From Mesorhizobium sp. SARCC-RB16n (lineage in GTDB: Bacteria > Pseudomonadota > Alphaproteobacteria > Rhizobiales > Rhizobiaceae): a stretch of 64,000 bases of DNA. Where the stretch lies: positions 62,001 to 126,000 of the forward strand of contig NZ_ML703268.1 in NCBI RefSeq assembly GCF_008520305.1, read 5' to 3'. Within the stretch, counting starts at the first letter, position 1. Each line of letters starts with the position of its first letter. Position numbers and translations under genes: made by a program. Shown here one piece after another: positions 8,788 to 18,105 of the stretch. A model generated the notes under the pieces. That model saw only the letters and a program-made list of their open reading frames with translations, was not told the origin of the DNA and did no database searches.

Positions 8788-9636
8788 TCAGATATCGAAA
8801 CTGATCACGTGGTCCATCTTCTGCGACGGCAGAAGCTGATCCATCTGGCGCGAAGGCTGGTCGCAACCGGTCTCGCCAACCACGCGGGCCGGCACGCCGG
8901 CTACCGTCTTGTTGTGCGGCACAGGCGACAGCACCACCGATCCGGCGGCAATCTTGGAGCAATGGCCGACCTCGATGTTGCCGAGAATTTTGGCGCCGGC
9001 GCCAATCAGCACGCCGTGGCGGATCTTGGGATGGCGGTCGCCGCCGGCCTTGCCGGTGCCGCCCAGCGTGACGCCGTGCAGGATCGACACATCGTCCTCG
9101 ATGACCGCCGTCTCGCCGACGACGAGGCCGGTGGCGTGATCGATGAAGATGCCCTTGCCGATGCGCGCGGCCGGATTGATATCGGTCTGGAAGACCGCGG
9201 ACGAGCGGCTCTGCAGGTAGAGCGCGAAATCCTTGCGGCCGTGGTTCCACAGCCAATGCGCCAGCCGGTGGGTCTGGATGGCGTGAAAGCCCTTGAAGTA
9301 GAGCACCGGCATGATGAACCGGTCGCAAGCAGGGTCGCGGTCATAATAGGCCTGGATGTCGACGCGCACCGTGGTCGGCCAGTCCGTGTCGTCGGCGAGC
9401 ATCGACTTGAAGGTCTGGCGAATGAGATCGGAGCCGATATCCTGATGGGCAAGCCGCTCCGCGATCCTATGGATGACCGCCTCTTCCAGGCTTTCCTGGT
9501 TGAGGATCGTCGAATAGAGGAACGCGGCCAGCAACGGGTCGCGATTGACCGCTTCCATCGCTTCGTCGCGGATCGAACGCCAGATCGGGTCGACCGGCTG
9601 CAACGCGCTGGGGCGGGATATGCTGATGCTGTTCAT
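8788..9636 (-). CDS. cysE: Serine O-acetyltransferase
   Basis: CysE makes O-acetylserine from serine and acetyl-CoA, the entry step of cysteine synthesis. The 282-residue protein has the N-terminal helical SATase domain (about 15-150, with DIQAYYDRDPACDRF) and the C-terminal left-handed beta-helix with IDHATGLVVGETAVIEDD, ILHGVTLGGTGKAGGDRHPK and IRHGVLIGAGAKILGNI. The catalytic H in the DHATG segment is present. ATG 9636 has GGACGAGA upstream; an in-frame ATG at 9684 adds 16 residues with no family likeness. Confidence 0.95.
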   Translation of the reverse strand: MNSISISRPSALQPVDPIWRSIRDEAMEAVNRDPLLAAFLYSTILNQESLEEAVIHRIAERLAHQDIGSDLIRQTFKSMLADDTDWPTTVRVDIQAYYDRDPACDRFIMPVLYFKGFHAIQTHRLAHWLWNHGRKDFALYLQSRSSAVFQTDINPAARIGKGIFIDHATGLVVGETAVIEDDVSILHGVTLGGTGKAGGDRHPKIRHGVLIGAGAKILGNIEVGHCSKIAAGSVVLSPVPHNKTVAGVPARVVGETGCDQPSRQMDQLLPSQKMDHVISFDI

Positions 9637-9769
9637 CGACGTCTCGTCCTGCGTCCTGCTAGTCTGCCTGTTATCCGGCCGCACATATAAGCCAGATCAT
9701 AGCACGATTGAACTCAATTTTCCTTAGTGCTGTGTCAAATGGATTTGGTTCGCAGGAATTCAAGCAGCC

Positions 9770-10366
9770 ATGGAAAACGAACCCTTGATCGACGACGCGC
9801 TGAAAACCGAGCTCAAGGCGCTCTATGCCGCTGAGGATCGCCACTACCACAACCTCGCCCATATCGAAGCGATGCTGGCGCTGGCCGGCGACTATCGAGC
9901 GCTTCTAGACGACCCCGAAGCCGTCGAAGCGGCGATCTGGTTCCACGACGTCATCTACGACAGCAGGGCCAAGGACAACGAGGCGCAAAGTGCTGCCCTT
10001 GCCGAGCAAAAGCTCGCCGGCCGCATCGATGCCGGCCGCCTGAGCCGCATCGGCGCGATGATCCTCGCCACCGCCACACACCAGGTGCCGCTGCTCGACA
10101 ACGCGGCGGCGATACGCGACGCCAGCCTGTTTCTCGACATGGATCTTTCGATCCTGGGTGCCACGGCTGAGGCGTTCGATTCCTATGAACGCGCGGTTCG
10201 CCGTGAATATGGCTGGGTTGAAGAGCCGATGTGGCGTGCGGGCCGCAGCGCGATGCTGAAGACCTTCCTTGCCCGACCGCACATCTTCCACACGCAGGAG
10301 TTCCGGCAGCGCTTCGAACCGCAAGCCAGACAAAATATCGCGCGGTCCCTGCAGGCCTTGACCTAA
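9770..10366 (+). CDS. HD-superfamily metal-dependent phosphohydrolase-like protein
   Basis: The 198-residue protein carries an HD pattern: HYHNLAHIEAM near residue 24 and AIWFHDVIYD near 60, followed by a helical C-terminal half with LFLDMDLSILGA. This matches the family of predicted HD hydrolases of about 200 residues often mislabelled as NMDA receptor subunit-like. Substrate unknown. It is divergent from cysE. Confidence 0.85.
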   Translation: MENEPLIDDALKTELKALYAAEDRHYHNLAHIEAMLALAGDYRALLDDPEAVEAAIWFHDVIYDSRAKDNEAQSAALAEQKLAGRIDAGRLSRIGAMILATATHQVPLLDNAAAIRDASLFLDMDLSILGATAEAFDSYERAVRREYGWVEEPMWRAGRSAMLKTFLARPHIFHTQEFRQRFEPQARQNIARSLQALT

Positions 10367-10409
10367 TTCAGTTTCGCGATCCGAGACGCTTCGTCTAAAA
10401 ACCGGAGCC

Positions 10410-11177
10410 TCAGAGTGGATTTTCGGCGTAGAACGCCAGCACCCGTTGCTTGAAGGTCTTGTCCCCGACGGCCAGCATATGGTCGCGGCCCTCGATGTGG
10501 AAGGCCCTGGCGTTGGGCATCAGCGCCGCAAGCTCGTCCGGCGACCCGCCAATGTCGTCGGTGGTACCGACGGCGATCAGCGTCGGTTGGGCTATGCGGG
10601 CAATATCCTCTTCACCAAGCAATTCCCGTGACGTGGCGATGCAGGCGGCAAGCGCCCGGCGGTCGCTGCGGGTCTGGTCGGCGAAGGCGCGAAAAGCGCG
10701 CCCGCGCGGATTTGTGGTCGCGGCCGGATCGTCGGCAAGCAGGGCGGCGGCGATCGGATCCCAATCGCCGACCCCATCGATCATGCCGATGCCGAGGCCG
10801 CCAAAGACCAGCGTCGCCACCTTGTCCGGATCGGACAGTGCCAGGAACGCCGCAATGCGCGCGCCCATCGAATAGCCCATGACATGGGCCCGCTCGATGC
10901 CGAGATGGTCAAGCAGGGCCGCCGCGTCCGAAGCCATTTTCGCGGGCGTATAATCGGCCTCGTCGTAACTCTTGGATGACGAGCCGTGGCCGCGATTGTC
11001 GAAGGCGATGGCCCGATAGCCGGCATCGTTGAGCGTCTTGAACCAGCCGGGCGACACCCAGTTGACATAATGGCTCGATGCGAAGCCGTGGATCATGAGC
11101 ACCGGATCGCCCTCGCCCGATGCCGGCTGGCGGTCGAGGTAGGCAAGATCGAACCCGTCACGGGAGAAAAACTGCAT
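10410..11177 (-). CDS. Alpha/beta hydrolase
   Basis: The 255-residue protein is a classical alpha/beta-fold hydrolase. The oxyanion region is MIHGFASSHYVNW, the nucleophile elbow is GYSMGARIAAF (Ser near residue 102), and the catalytic histidine is in GRDHMLAVGD near the end. Substrate class cannot be told from sequence. It is the last gene of a minus-strand operon with the cold-shock and DUF192 genes, 20 bases after the latter. Confidence 0.9.
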   Translation of the reverse strand: MQFFSRDGFDLAYLDRQPASGEGDPVLMIHGFASSHYVNWVSPGWFKTLNDAGYRAIAFDNRGHGSSSKSYDEADYTPAKMASDAAALLDHLGIERAHVMGYSMGARIAAFLALSDPDKVATLVFGGLGIGMIDGVGDWDPIAAALLADDPAATTNPRGRAFRAFADQTRSDRRALAACIATSRELLGEEDIARIAQPTLIAVGTTDDIGGSPDELAALMPNARAFHIEGRDHMLAVGDKTFKQRVLAFYAENPL

Positions 11178-11197
11178 CGGAAGGCGGTCCCCGCCGC

Positions 11198-11761
11198 TCA
11201 GTCGGAATCGACGTTCGGAGAATCGCCCTTGTCCGCCGGCGGCATGCCAGGTCCGGATGCCGTGCCGATCGCCGGATGGCGCAGCAGATCGCCGTCCGCG
11301 ATGCCGTCCCTGGCGGCAGTGCCGGCCTTGAGTTCGAGCACGAAGCGGACCGGCTCGCCCGGCGAGACGATCGCCTTGGATTGCGGCTCACCCTGCTTGA
11401 TCGCGCGGATCCTGCCGTCCTGACCGACAAAGATCAGATCGAGCGGCATTGGCGTGTTTTTCATCCAGAAATTGACGTCGCGCGTCTCGTCGAAGACGAA
11501 CAGCATGCCATGATCGGCGGCCATGTCCTCGCGAAACATCAGGCCGGCCTCACGCTCGGCTTCGGTATCGGCGACCTCGATGGAGAAGGAGTGTTTACCG
11601 TTTTTGGTCACAGCGACCAGCGGCACGGGATCGACGGGAAGGATCATTGCCTGACCGTCGGCGGCGCTTGGTACCTGGAAATAGAAGAAGGCGCCCGCGG
11701 CGACCATGACGGCGGCCACAGCGCACATCACGCCCGTCGTCAGCCCGTTCCTGTGTGTCAT
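11198..11761 (-). CDS. DUF192 family protein, membrane-anchored or secreted
   Basis: The 187-residue protein has an N-terminal signal anchor (about 10-29) followed by a DUF192 domain with AEREAGLMFREDMAADHGML and FWMKNTPMPLDLIFVGQDGR, which are the conserved core motifs. The C-terminal 20 residues are a proline- and aspartate-rich tail. The function of DUF192 is unknown. It sits 24 bases after a cold-shock gene, an association common in Rhizobiales. Confidence 0.9.
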   Translation of the reverse strand: MTHRNGLTTGVMCAVAAVMVAAGAFFYFQVPSAADGQAMILPVDPVPLVAVTKNGKHSFSIEVADTEAEREAGLMFREDMAADHGMLFVFDETRDVNFWMKNTPMPLDLIFVGQDGRIRAIKQGEPQSKAIVSPGEPVRFVLELKAGTAARDGIADGDLLRHPAIGTASGPGMPPADKGDSPNVDSD

Positions 11762-11785
11762 ATGAAATCCTCGGTCGGGCTCGCC

Positions 11786-12382
11786 CTAATGCGAGACCGG
11801 CAAGGTGCCCATATCGGGGTGAATTTCGGCGGCCATAAGGCCTTTGTCACCGCGGCCGAAACGAACAAGCACGACTTGCCCCGGACGAAGCTCGGTGATG
11901 CCGTAGCGCCGCAAGGTCTCCATATGGACGAAAATATCTTCGGTGCCCTCGCCGCGCGTCAGGAAACCAAACCCCTTGGTGCGGTTGAACCATTTGACCA
12001 AAGCGCGTTCGAGCCCGCTCTCCGGCGTCACCGAGACATGGGTGCGCTGTTCCTGCATTTCCGCGGGATGGATGGCGGTGGTGAGATCCATGGAAAGCAC
12101 CCGGAAAGCCTGCAGCCCGCGCTCGCCCTGCTTCACAAGACAGACCACGCGCGCGCCTTCCAAGGCTGTCTGGAAGCCATCCCGTCGAAGACATGTCACA
12201 TGGAGGAGGATATCGCCCGAAACACCGTCATCCGGAAGGATGAAGCCATAGCCCTTGGCCACATCGAACCACTTGATGGCACCGGCAATTTCGGCAAGGT
12301 CGCCGGCATCACCGCCTTCGTCGCGCGTCAAAGCGTCGCCAAGGGTACCGGCCCGCCCCGTCAAAGAGGCCTTTTCCCCCAT
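11786..12382 (-). CDS. Two-domain cold-shock protein
   Basis: This 198-residue protein has two cold-shock domains, at about 32-98 and 126-190, each with RNA-binding motifs: [11 protein letters not shown] with ILLHVTCLR in the first, KGFGFLTRG with [11 protein letters not shown] in the second. It binds single-stranded RNA or DNA and is typically a translation or transcription anti-structure factor. ATG 12382 has AAGGGGG upstream. First gene of a three-gene operon. A plausible promoter, TTGCAC with an 18-base spacer to TTAATC, lies between 12426 and 12460 on the minus strand. Confidence 0.92.
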   Translation of the reverse strand: MGEKASLTGRAGTLGDALTRDEGGDAGDLAEIAGAIKWFDVAKGYGFILPDDGVSGDILLHVTCLRRDGFQTALEGARVVCLVKQGERGLQAFRVLSMDLTTAIHPAEMQEQRTHVSVTPESGLERALVKWFNRTKGFGFLTRGEGTEDIFVHMETLRRYGITELRPGQVVLVRFGRGDKGLMAAEIHPDMGTLPVSH

Positions 12383-12598
12383 AAGAATGCCCCCTTTTTC
12401 AAGAACACCGCAACTGATTCTTGACACCAGATTAACACCGCGGCTTCCGGTGTGTGCAAGACCTGACGTGCCTTTTTTCACGGTTCATTGCGCGAATACC
12501 GGAATTGTTCTTTGCCGGCACTGCCTGGCGCCGGACGATTGCCCTTTGACCGGGCCGACCCTATGTTGCGCCGCAACCCAACAGATCGAGGAAAACAC

Positions 12599-13039
12599 AT
12601 GCGCTATCTGCACACCATGGTCCGCGTCGCCGATGTCGATGCCTCGCTCGATTTCTACTGCAACAAGCTGGGGCTGAAGGAAGTTCGCCGCTACGAAAAC
12701 GAGCAGGGCCGCTTCACGCTGATCTTCCTCGCCGCTCCGGAAGACGAGCAGAGCGGCATCAACGAGAAGGCGCCGCTGGTCGAACTCACCTACAATTGGG
12801 ATCCGGAAGACTACAAGGGCGGCCGGAATTTCGGCCACCTCGCCTACGAGGTCGACGACATCTACGCCACCTGCCAGCGGCTGATGGACAATGGCGTCAC
12901 CATCAACCGGCCGCCGCGCGACGGCAACATGGCCTTTATCAGGTCGCCGGACGGCATCTCCATCGAGCTTCTGCAGAAAGGCCCGGCCAAGGCCAAGGCG
13001 GAACCGTGGGCGTCGATGGCGAATACCGGAAGCTGGTAA
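12599..13039 (+). CDS. gloA: Lactoylglutathione lyase (glyoxalase I)
   Basis: GloA isomerises the methylglyoxal-glutathione hemithioacetal to S-lactoylglutathione. The 146-residue protein starts at ATG 12599 and opens [20 protein letters not shown] with the metal-binding H5. Other ligands are seen in the segments [22 protein letters not shown] and ISIELLQKG (E, H, E). The size matches the single-domain Ni-type enzyme. It is divergent from the cold-shock operon. Confidence 0.95.
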   Translation: MRYLHTMVRVADVDASLDFYCNKLGLKEVRRYENEQGRFTLIFLAAPEDEQSGINEKAPLVELTYNWDPEDYKGGRNFGHLAYEVDDIYATCQRLMDNGVTINRPPRDGNMAFIRSPDGISIELLQKGPAKAKAEPWASMANTGSW

Positions 13040-13053
13040 TCGATCACCTTTTC

Positions 13054-13072
13054 GAGTGGCCGGCGGCCACTC
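13054..13072 (+). terminator. Hairpin after gloA
   Basis: An 8-bp perfect stem, GAGTGGCC and GGCCACTC, with a 3-nt loop lies 14 bases past the gloA stop. No T-run follows. Confidence 0.35.
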
Positions 13073-13169
13073 CATGGTGTTTCGCGTGGTTGTGCCTATC
13101 TATCGGGCTATGGCGCCTGCCCTGAAGAGCGGCGCCACGTCATGAGATTCAGCTTCGGAGAACCCGTTC

Positions 13170-13463
13170 ATGCCGACCAGCCATGCCAATGTCACCACGG
13201 CGCACGCAAGCCGCTATCTGCAACAGCTGTGCAAACATTGGGCGCACAAGTTTCCCGTCGAGTTCGACCCCAATCACGGTGTCATCGACCTTTCACTCGG
13301 CCGCACGGTCATGGACGCCGACGGGGCAGCGCTGCACATCACGGTATCGACCGACGAGGCCGCTTCGATCGAGCGTCTCGAAAGCGTCGTTGCCGACCAC
13401 ATCAAGCGCTTTGCGTTTCGCGAGGAACTGGCCTTCGACTGGAAACGCGCCGAGGCGGCGTAG
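13170..13463 (+). CDS. DUF2218 domain protein
   Basis: The 97-residue protein matches DUF2218 (HASRYLQQLCKHWAHKF near the N-terminus, LERLESVVADHI-like helix and FREELAFDW at the end). Family members are often near iron or siderophore genes, but none is visible here. No signal peptide or membrane segment. Function unknown. Confidence 0.88.
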   Translation: MPTSHANVTTAHASRYLQQLCKHWAHKFPVEFDPNHGVIDLSLGRTVMDADGAALHITVSTDEAASIERLESVVADHIKRFAFREELAFDWKRAEAA

Positions 13464-13510
13464 ATCGTTCATGCGTGTCGCTGTCGCGCATTCCCGGCGA
13501 GACGCATGGA

Positions 13511-14065
13511 TCAATCGCTACCGGACTTGCGCGCCATCTCCAGCAGCGCCAGCACCGAGCGCCAATTGCGGGCCGTGCCCGGCACCTTCAGAACGCGTCC
13601 AATGAGATTGGCAAACACCGATTTGCCGAGCCCGTCCGGCGCGCTGAGGTAGAGCACATCGCCCTTGACCTCGAAACGCTCGGGCCCAGTGCACTTTTCT
13701 GCAAGCCGCGCCACCTCATCGGCGGTCGGCTCACGTTCCAGCACATAGGCGTGGAGCTTCGTGTGGTCGGCAGCCGCTTCCGGGTAGGGATTTTCGCGCA
13801 CCAGCCGTTCGAACCATTGTAAATCGCGCACCATGATGCGCGAATGGAAACTCCATTTTGTCTCGAAAGCCGCCTCGATGCGTTTGGTCAGCGCGATGGC
13901 GTCGCCCTTGTCGGCCCGGAATACGACATTACCGCTCTGCACATAGGTGGAGACATCGGAAAAGCCGAGATTCTCGAAGAAGGCGCGCAACTCCGCCATC
14001 TTGACGATGCGGTTGCCGCCGACATTGATGCCGGAAAACAGGGCAATGAAGGTCTTTCCGCTCAT
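13511..14065 (-). CDS. DUF1697 domain protein
   Basis: The 184-residue protein has the DUF1697 features FIALFSGINVGGNRIVKMAE at the start and VSTYVQSGNVVF near residue 40, and ends with a conserved arginine and tryptophan segment GTARNWRSVLAL. Function unknown. Its start codon overlaps the ilvA stop by four bases (ATGA), which implies translational coupling with ilvA. Confidence 0.9.
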   Translation of the reverse strand: MSGKTFIALFSGINVGGNRIVKMAELRAFFENLGFSDVSTYVQSGNVVFRADKGDAIALTKRIEAAFETKWSFHSRIMVRDLQWFERLVRENPYPEAAADHTKLHAYVLEREPTADEVARLAEKCTGPERFEVKGDVLYLSAPDGLGKSVFANLIGRVLKVPGTARNWRSVLALLEMARKSGSD

Positions 14066-15318
14066 ATGATGAAACCCGCCAGTGTCTCATTGTCGGTGAT
14101 GTCCTGATATTGGACGCCTTCGGCCTCGAAATTCGCCTTGAGCAGATCGAAATTGCGGCGATCCTTGGTTTCGATGCCGATCAGCACCGAGCCGAAATTG
14201 CGCGCCGATTTCTTCAGATATTCGAAGCGCGCGATATCGTCGTCCGGACCCAGCATTTCGAGGAAGTCGCGCAACGCACCCGGCCGCTGCGGGAAGCGGA
14301 TGATGAAGTATTTCTTCAGGCCTTCGAAGCGCAGCGCCCGTTCCTTGACATCCGGCAGCCGCTCGAAGTCGAAATTACCCCCGGAGACGACGGCGACGAT
14401 GGTCTTGCCCCGAATTTCCTTCCTGGAAAAATCCTTCAGCGCATCGATCGCCAGCGCGCCCGCGGGTTCCAGGACCACGCCTTCGACGTTGAGCATCTCG
14501 ATCATGGTCGCGCAGAGCCGGTTTTCCGGGACCAGCCGCACGCTGTCGGCCGCGAACTCCTTGAGATAGCGCAAAGGTTCGCGGCCGATCTCGGCGACCG
14601 CCGCGCCGTCGACGAAGTTGTCGACCTTGGCGAGCTTCAGCCGCTTTCCCGCCGCGAGGCTCTCGCGCAGGCTCGGCGCGCCGGCCGGCTCGCAGAAGAC
14701 GAACCGCGCATCACGGCCCTGATCGGCGAAATAGTGCGTCACCCCGGCAGCCAGACCGCCGCCACCCACGGGCAGCATGACGATGTCGGGCATGCGCGCG
14801 CCCTGCATCTGGTCCGCGATCTCATAGGCCACCGTCGCCTGGCCCTCGATAATGTCCTTATGGTCGAAGGGCGGCACCATATGGGCACCGGAGCTTTCGG
14901 TGAATTCGAAGGCGGCGCGGTAGCAGTCGTCGAAAAAATCGCCGACCAGCCTGATCTCGACGAAGTCGCCACCGAACAGCCTGGTCTTGTCGATCTTCTG
15001 CTGCGGGGTCGTCACCGGCATGTACACGACGCCCTTCTTGCCGAAATGGCGGCAGACGAAGGCAAAGCCCTGCGCATGGTTGCCGGCGGACGCGCAGACA
15101 AACAGCTCGGCCTGGTTGCCTTCGCCAAGCGCCTTGCGGAAGAAGTTGAAGGCGCCACGGATCTTGTAGGACCGCACGGGACTCAAATCCTCGCGCTTCA
15201 ACAGCACCCGCGCGCCTGTTTTTTTGGACAGATAGTCATTTTCCTGCAGCGGTGTCTCCGGGAAGATCTGGCGGATCGCAGAGGCGGCGATTGCGACGCG
15301 CGAGGAAAAGCTGGTCAT
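14062..15318 (-). CDS. ilvA: Threonine ammonia-lyase
   Basis: IlvA deaminates threonine to 2-oxobutyrate, the first step to isoleucine. The 418-residue protein is a PLP fold type II enzyme: the PLP lysine is K52 in RSYKIRGAFNF, and the phosphate loop is PVGGGGLAAG. A C-terminal single ACT-like regulatory domain (about 330-410, YFIIRFPQRPGALRDFLEML) suggests allosteric control. The length fits the one-ACT type rather than the longer two-ACT enterobacterial enzyme. It is followed by the coupled DUF1697 gene. Confidence 0.95.
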   Translation of the reverse strand: MTSFSSRVAIAASAIRQIFPETPLQENDYLSKKTGARVLLKREDLSPVRSYKIRGAFNFFRKALGEGNQAELFVCASAGNHAQGFAFVCRHFGKKGVVYMPVTTPQQKIDKTRLFGGDFVEIRLVGDFFDDCYRAAFEFTESSGAHMVPPFDHKDIIEGQATVAYEIADQMQGARMPDIVMLPVGGGGLAAGVTHYFADQGRDARFVFCEPAGAPSLRESLAAGKRLKLAKVDNFVDGAAVAEIGREPLRYLKEFAADSVRLVPENRLCATMIEMLNVEGVVLEPAGALAIDALKDFSRKEIRGKTIVAVVSGGNFDFERLPDVKERALRFEGLKKYFIIRFPQRPGALRDFLEMLGPDDDIARFEYLKKSARNFGSVLIGIETKDRRNFDLLKANFEAEGVQYQDITDNETLAGFII

Positions 15319-15671
15319 GACAAGATCATCCCGGGATCGCCCGCGGGCGAGTTAGACATAACCCTATTACATATCCGGCCCGGCAAGACCATTGCCCGGT
15401 CCCGCCCGTGCCTGCAACGGCGCCTTCCCGAAATGCTCGCAAGCACTTGGGAAGGTTTGTTCATGCGTCTCGCGTCGCGCCGAGCCGCGCATCCTGAATT
15501 CGACATCCGGCCAAGATGCAGGAGCCTGCCTTCTGTGACGTTGCGGCCTTCCTGCCGCTTTGGCTTTCGCGCAACACTGCGATAACCGTCACGAGGCGCC
15601 GACCGCATTTTGGCTGGACATGACTTACTTCCGCCGCACTTCGCCTGCTGGGGAGATATCGCGGAGGGTGG
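15319..15671. other. Divergent intergenic region with a large stem-loop
   Basis: This 353-base region separates ilvA from the divergent lipoprotein gene and holds no gene. It contains CCTTCCC (15423-15429) paired with GGGAAGG (15449-15455) around an inner TGCT-cgca-AGCA hairpin, followed by TTTGTT on the plus strand. It lies about 105 bases upstream of ilvA and could be a leader structure or a terminator; I cannot decide which. Confidence 0.4.
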
Positions 15672-16778
15672 ATGGCCCTTTTGGGCTCGAGTGGAATTTT
15701 TGACGTGCATTTGAAGACGATTTGCATTCTTGCGCTTGCGCTGCTGGTGGCGGGCTGCGGCGGCCGCAAAACCGAGGAACTGCTCGGCAGCGCGGTCATG
15801 TCCGCGCCGGTGACGGAAATCGCGGGCAACCACTCGATCTTCATTGCCACGACCCGCAAGCCCTCCGACGACCCCAACAAGGTTTTCGACGGCCAACGCT
15901 CGGCGACGCTCAACTACGCCCGCGTCAACGTCACCGTTCCCGGGCTCCACACAACCGGCCAGATCGAGCGGCGCTCACGCGGCAAGTCGAACGATCCGGC
16001 AAAGTACTTCATGGCTTCCGAAGTCGTCGGATACGACACGCAGCCGAAATTCGCCAGCGCCCTCAGCGCCGACATAGCGGCACGCGGCGGCCGCGTGATG
16101 GTCTTCGTCCACGGCTACAACACCGGCTTCGACGACGCCGTCTACCGCTTGACCCAGATCGTGCATGATTCCGGCTATCCGGGAACGCCGGTGCTGTTCT
16201 CGTGGGCCTCGGGCGCCAAGACAACCGACTATGTCTATGACAAGGAAAGCGCCAGTGCCGCCCGTGACCAGCTCGAAGTGACCTTGCGAATGCTGCAGCA
16301 ATCGGGTGCGCGGCGCATCGACATTGTCGCCCATTCGATGGGAACCTGGGTGACAATGGAAACGCTGCGCCAGATGGCCATCAGCGGCGATCGCGACCTC
16401 GGCGGCAAGCTGGGCGATGTGGTGCTGGCCTCCCCCGACATCGATGTCGATGTGTTCAAGAGCCAGATGCGCCGCTATGGCAAGCCCGACAAGCCGTTCA
16501 TCCTGCTGTTGTCGGATGATGATCGGGCCCTCAGACTCTCCGGCCTGATCGCCGGTTCGCGGCCACGCGTCGGCGATTACAAGGACGCCGCCGATCTTGC
16601 CTCGTACGGCGTGACGGTCGTCGATCTCTCCAAGATCAAAGGCAGCGACAGCTTCAACCACACGAAATTCGCAGACAATCCGGCACTGGTGAAGATGATC
16701 GGCCAGCGGCTGCGCGAGGACGATGGTTTCGCCAGCGACCGGGATGTGACCGACCGCATCAGCCTGCTTGGACAGTAG
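15672..16778 (+). CDS. Lipoprotein with alpha/beta hydrolase domain (DUF900 type), copy 1
   Basis: The 368-residue product has a lipobox LLVAGC (Cys near residue 29), so it is probably a lipid-anchored envelope protein. The hydrolase domain (about 130-330) has VMVFVHGYNTGFDDAVYR, the nucleophile in IVAHSMGTW and a late histidine in FNHTKFADN. It is a DUF900-type esterase-like protein with unknown substrate. ATG 15672 has GGAG five bases upstream; a GTG at 15705 is an alternative. The next gene is a tandem paralogue, sharing most residues in the hydrolase domain. Confidence 0.88.
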   Translation: MALLGSSGIFDVHLKTICILALALLVAGCGGRKTEELLGSAVMSAPVTEIAGNHSIFIATTRKPSDDPNKVFDGQRSATLNYARVNVTVPGLHTTGQIERRSRGKSNDPAKYFMASEVVGYDTQPKFASALSADIAARGGRVMVFVHGYNTGFDDAVYRLTQIVHDSGYPGTPVLFSWASGAKTTDYVYDKESASAARDQLEVTLRMLQQSGARRIDIVAHSMGTWVTMETLRQMAISGDRDLGGKLGDVVLASPDIDVDVFKSQMRRYGKPDKPFILLLSDDDRALRLSGLIAGSRPRVGDYKDAADLASYGVTVVDLSKIKGSDSFNHTKFADNPALVKMIGQRLREDDGFASDRDVTDRISLLGQ

Positions 16779-16920
16779 ATGCGGCGCCGCGGTTTTCGCC
16801 GTACCTGTTCACCATCGCCGAACTACTGGCCGAATTGAACTGGACCGCGCCCGCCTCTGGCTTTATCGGAGTATCGTGCGACGTCATGCGTTTGACGTCC
16901 CCTTATGCGGGAGCCGACGC

Positions 16921-18081
16921 GTGGTCTTGCGCTTGAAGAGTTTCGGTGTCGTCGCGTTCGCGCTGCTGGTCGCTGGCTGCGCCGGCAATACGCATGATCT
17001 GCTCAACAAGACGACGATCACCGTACCGGCTTCCGATATTGCGGCCACCCACGAAATATTCGTCGCCACCACCCGCCAGAGGGCGGTGAAGGACCCACGG
17101 CAGGTCTTCGACGGCGACCGCTCCCCGACCACCAGTTTCGCGCGGGTCGATGTCACGGTTCCCAAGAGTCATCAGATCGGCAACATCGAGCGCGCCAAGG
17201 GTTCCGCCAACAGCAACCCGGCCAAGGATTTCACGGCCAGGGATGTCACCCTTTACGAAGGCGCACCGCAATTCGCCAAGGCGGTCGGCGCCGACATCGC
17301 CATGCGCGGCGACCGTGCGCTGGTTTTCGTGCATGGCTTCAACAATGGTTTCGACGACGGCATCTACCGGCTGACGCAGATCGCCCACGACACGAAATAT
17401 CCGGGCACGCCGGTGCTGTTCTCGTGGGCGTCGAGCGCTAAGACGACGGGCTATATCTACGACAAGGACAGTGCCACCGCCGCCCGTGACGATCTCGAGG
17501 CAACGCTCAGGATGCTCGCCAAGACGCGGGTCAAGAGTATCGACATCATTGCCCATTCGATGGGAACCTGGCTGACGATGGAGGCGTTGCGCCAACTCGC
17601 CATCACCGGCGACCGCGATCTCGGCGGCAAGCTGGGTTATGTCATCCTTGCCTCACCGGACATCGACGTCGACGTGTTCAAGAAGCAGATGATCCGCTAC
17701 GGCAAGCCCGACAAGCCGTTCGCCGTGCTGCTTTCAGGCGACGACCGGGCTCTCAAATTGTCTTCGTTTATCTCCGGCGACAAACCGCGTGTCGGCGACT
17801 ATGGCAATGCCGCCGACCTCGTCAGCTACGGCGTGGCCGTCGTCGACCTGACCAAGACAAAAGGCGGCGACGGCGGCCTCAACCACGCCAAATTCGCCGA
17901 CAACCCGTTCCTGGTGCAATTGCTCGGCGACAGGCTGCGCACGCCGGCGGGCCTGGCCGCGGACGAAGACCCGGCACAGCTCAACAATATCGGCCAGGGC
18001 CTGGGAAAGGCCGTCGGCTCCGCCGCCGAAGTCATCATCACGACGCCGTTCAAGGTGCTGACCATCGCCACCGGCGGGTAA
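16921..18081 (+). CDS. Lipoprotein with alpha/beta hydrolase domain (DUF900 type), copy 2
   Basis: This 386-residue paralogue of the preceding gene starts at GTG 16921 (GGGAG 7 bases upstream) and has a lipobox LLVAGC with Cys at residue 20. The hydrolase domain repeats the motifs LVFVHGFNNGFDDGIYR and IIAHSMGTWLTMEAL, with a late histidine in LNHAKFADN. It has an extra C-terminal tail of about 40 residues absent from copy 1. Longer upstream starts would place a non-hydrophobic extension before the lipobox. The pair arose by tandem duplication. Confidence 0.88.
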   Translation: MVLRLKSFGVVAFALLVAGCAGNTHDLLNKTTITVPASDIAATHEIFVATTRQRAVKDPRQVFDGDRSPTTSFARVDVTVPKSHQIGNIERAKGSANSNPAKDFTARDVTLYEGAPQFAKAVGADIAMRGDRALVFVHGFNNGFDDGIYRLTQIAHDTKYPGTPVLFSWASSAKTTGYIYDKDSATAARDDLEATLRMLAKTRVKSIDIIAHSMGTWLTMEALRQLAITGDRDLGGKLGYVILASPDIDVDVFKKQMIRYGKPDKPFAVLLSGDDRALKLSSFISGDKPRVGDYGNAADLVSYGVAVVDLTKTKGGDGGLNHAKFADNPFLVQLLGDRLRTPAGLAADEDPAQLNNIGQGLGKAVGSAAEVIITTPFKVLTIATGG

Positions 18082-18105
18082 GCAAACAAGAGCGGACGGC
18101 TGGTT

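Noticed and set aside
14110-15585. Long plus-strand frame over ilvA
   Set aside because: It overlaps the well-supported ilvA gene in full and has only low-complexity composition.
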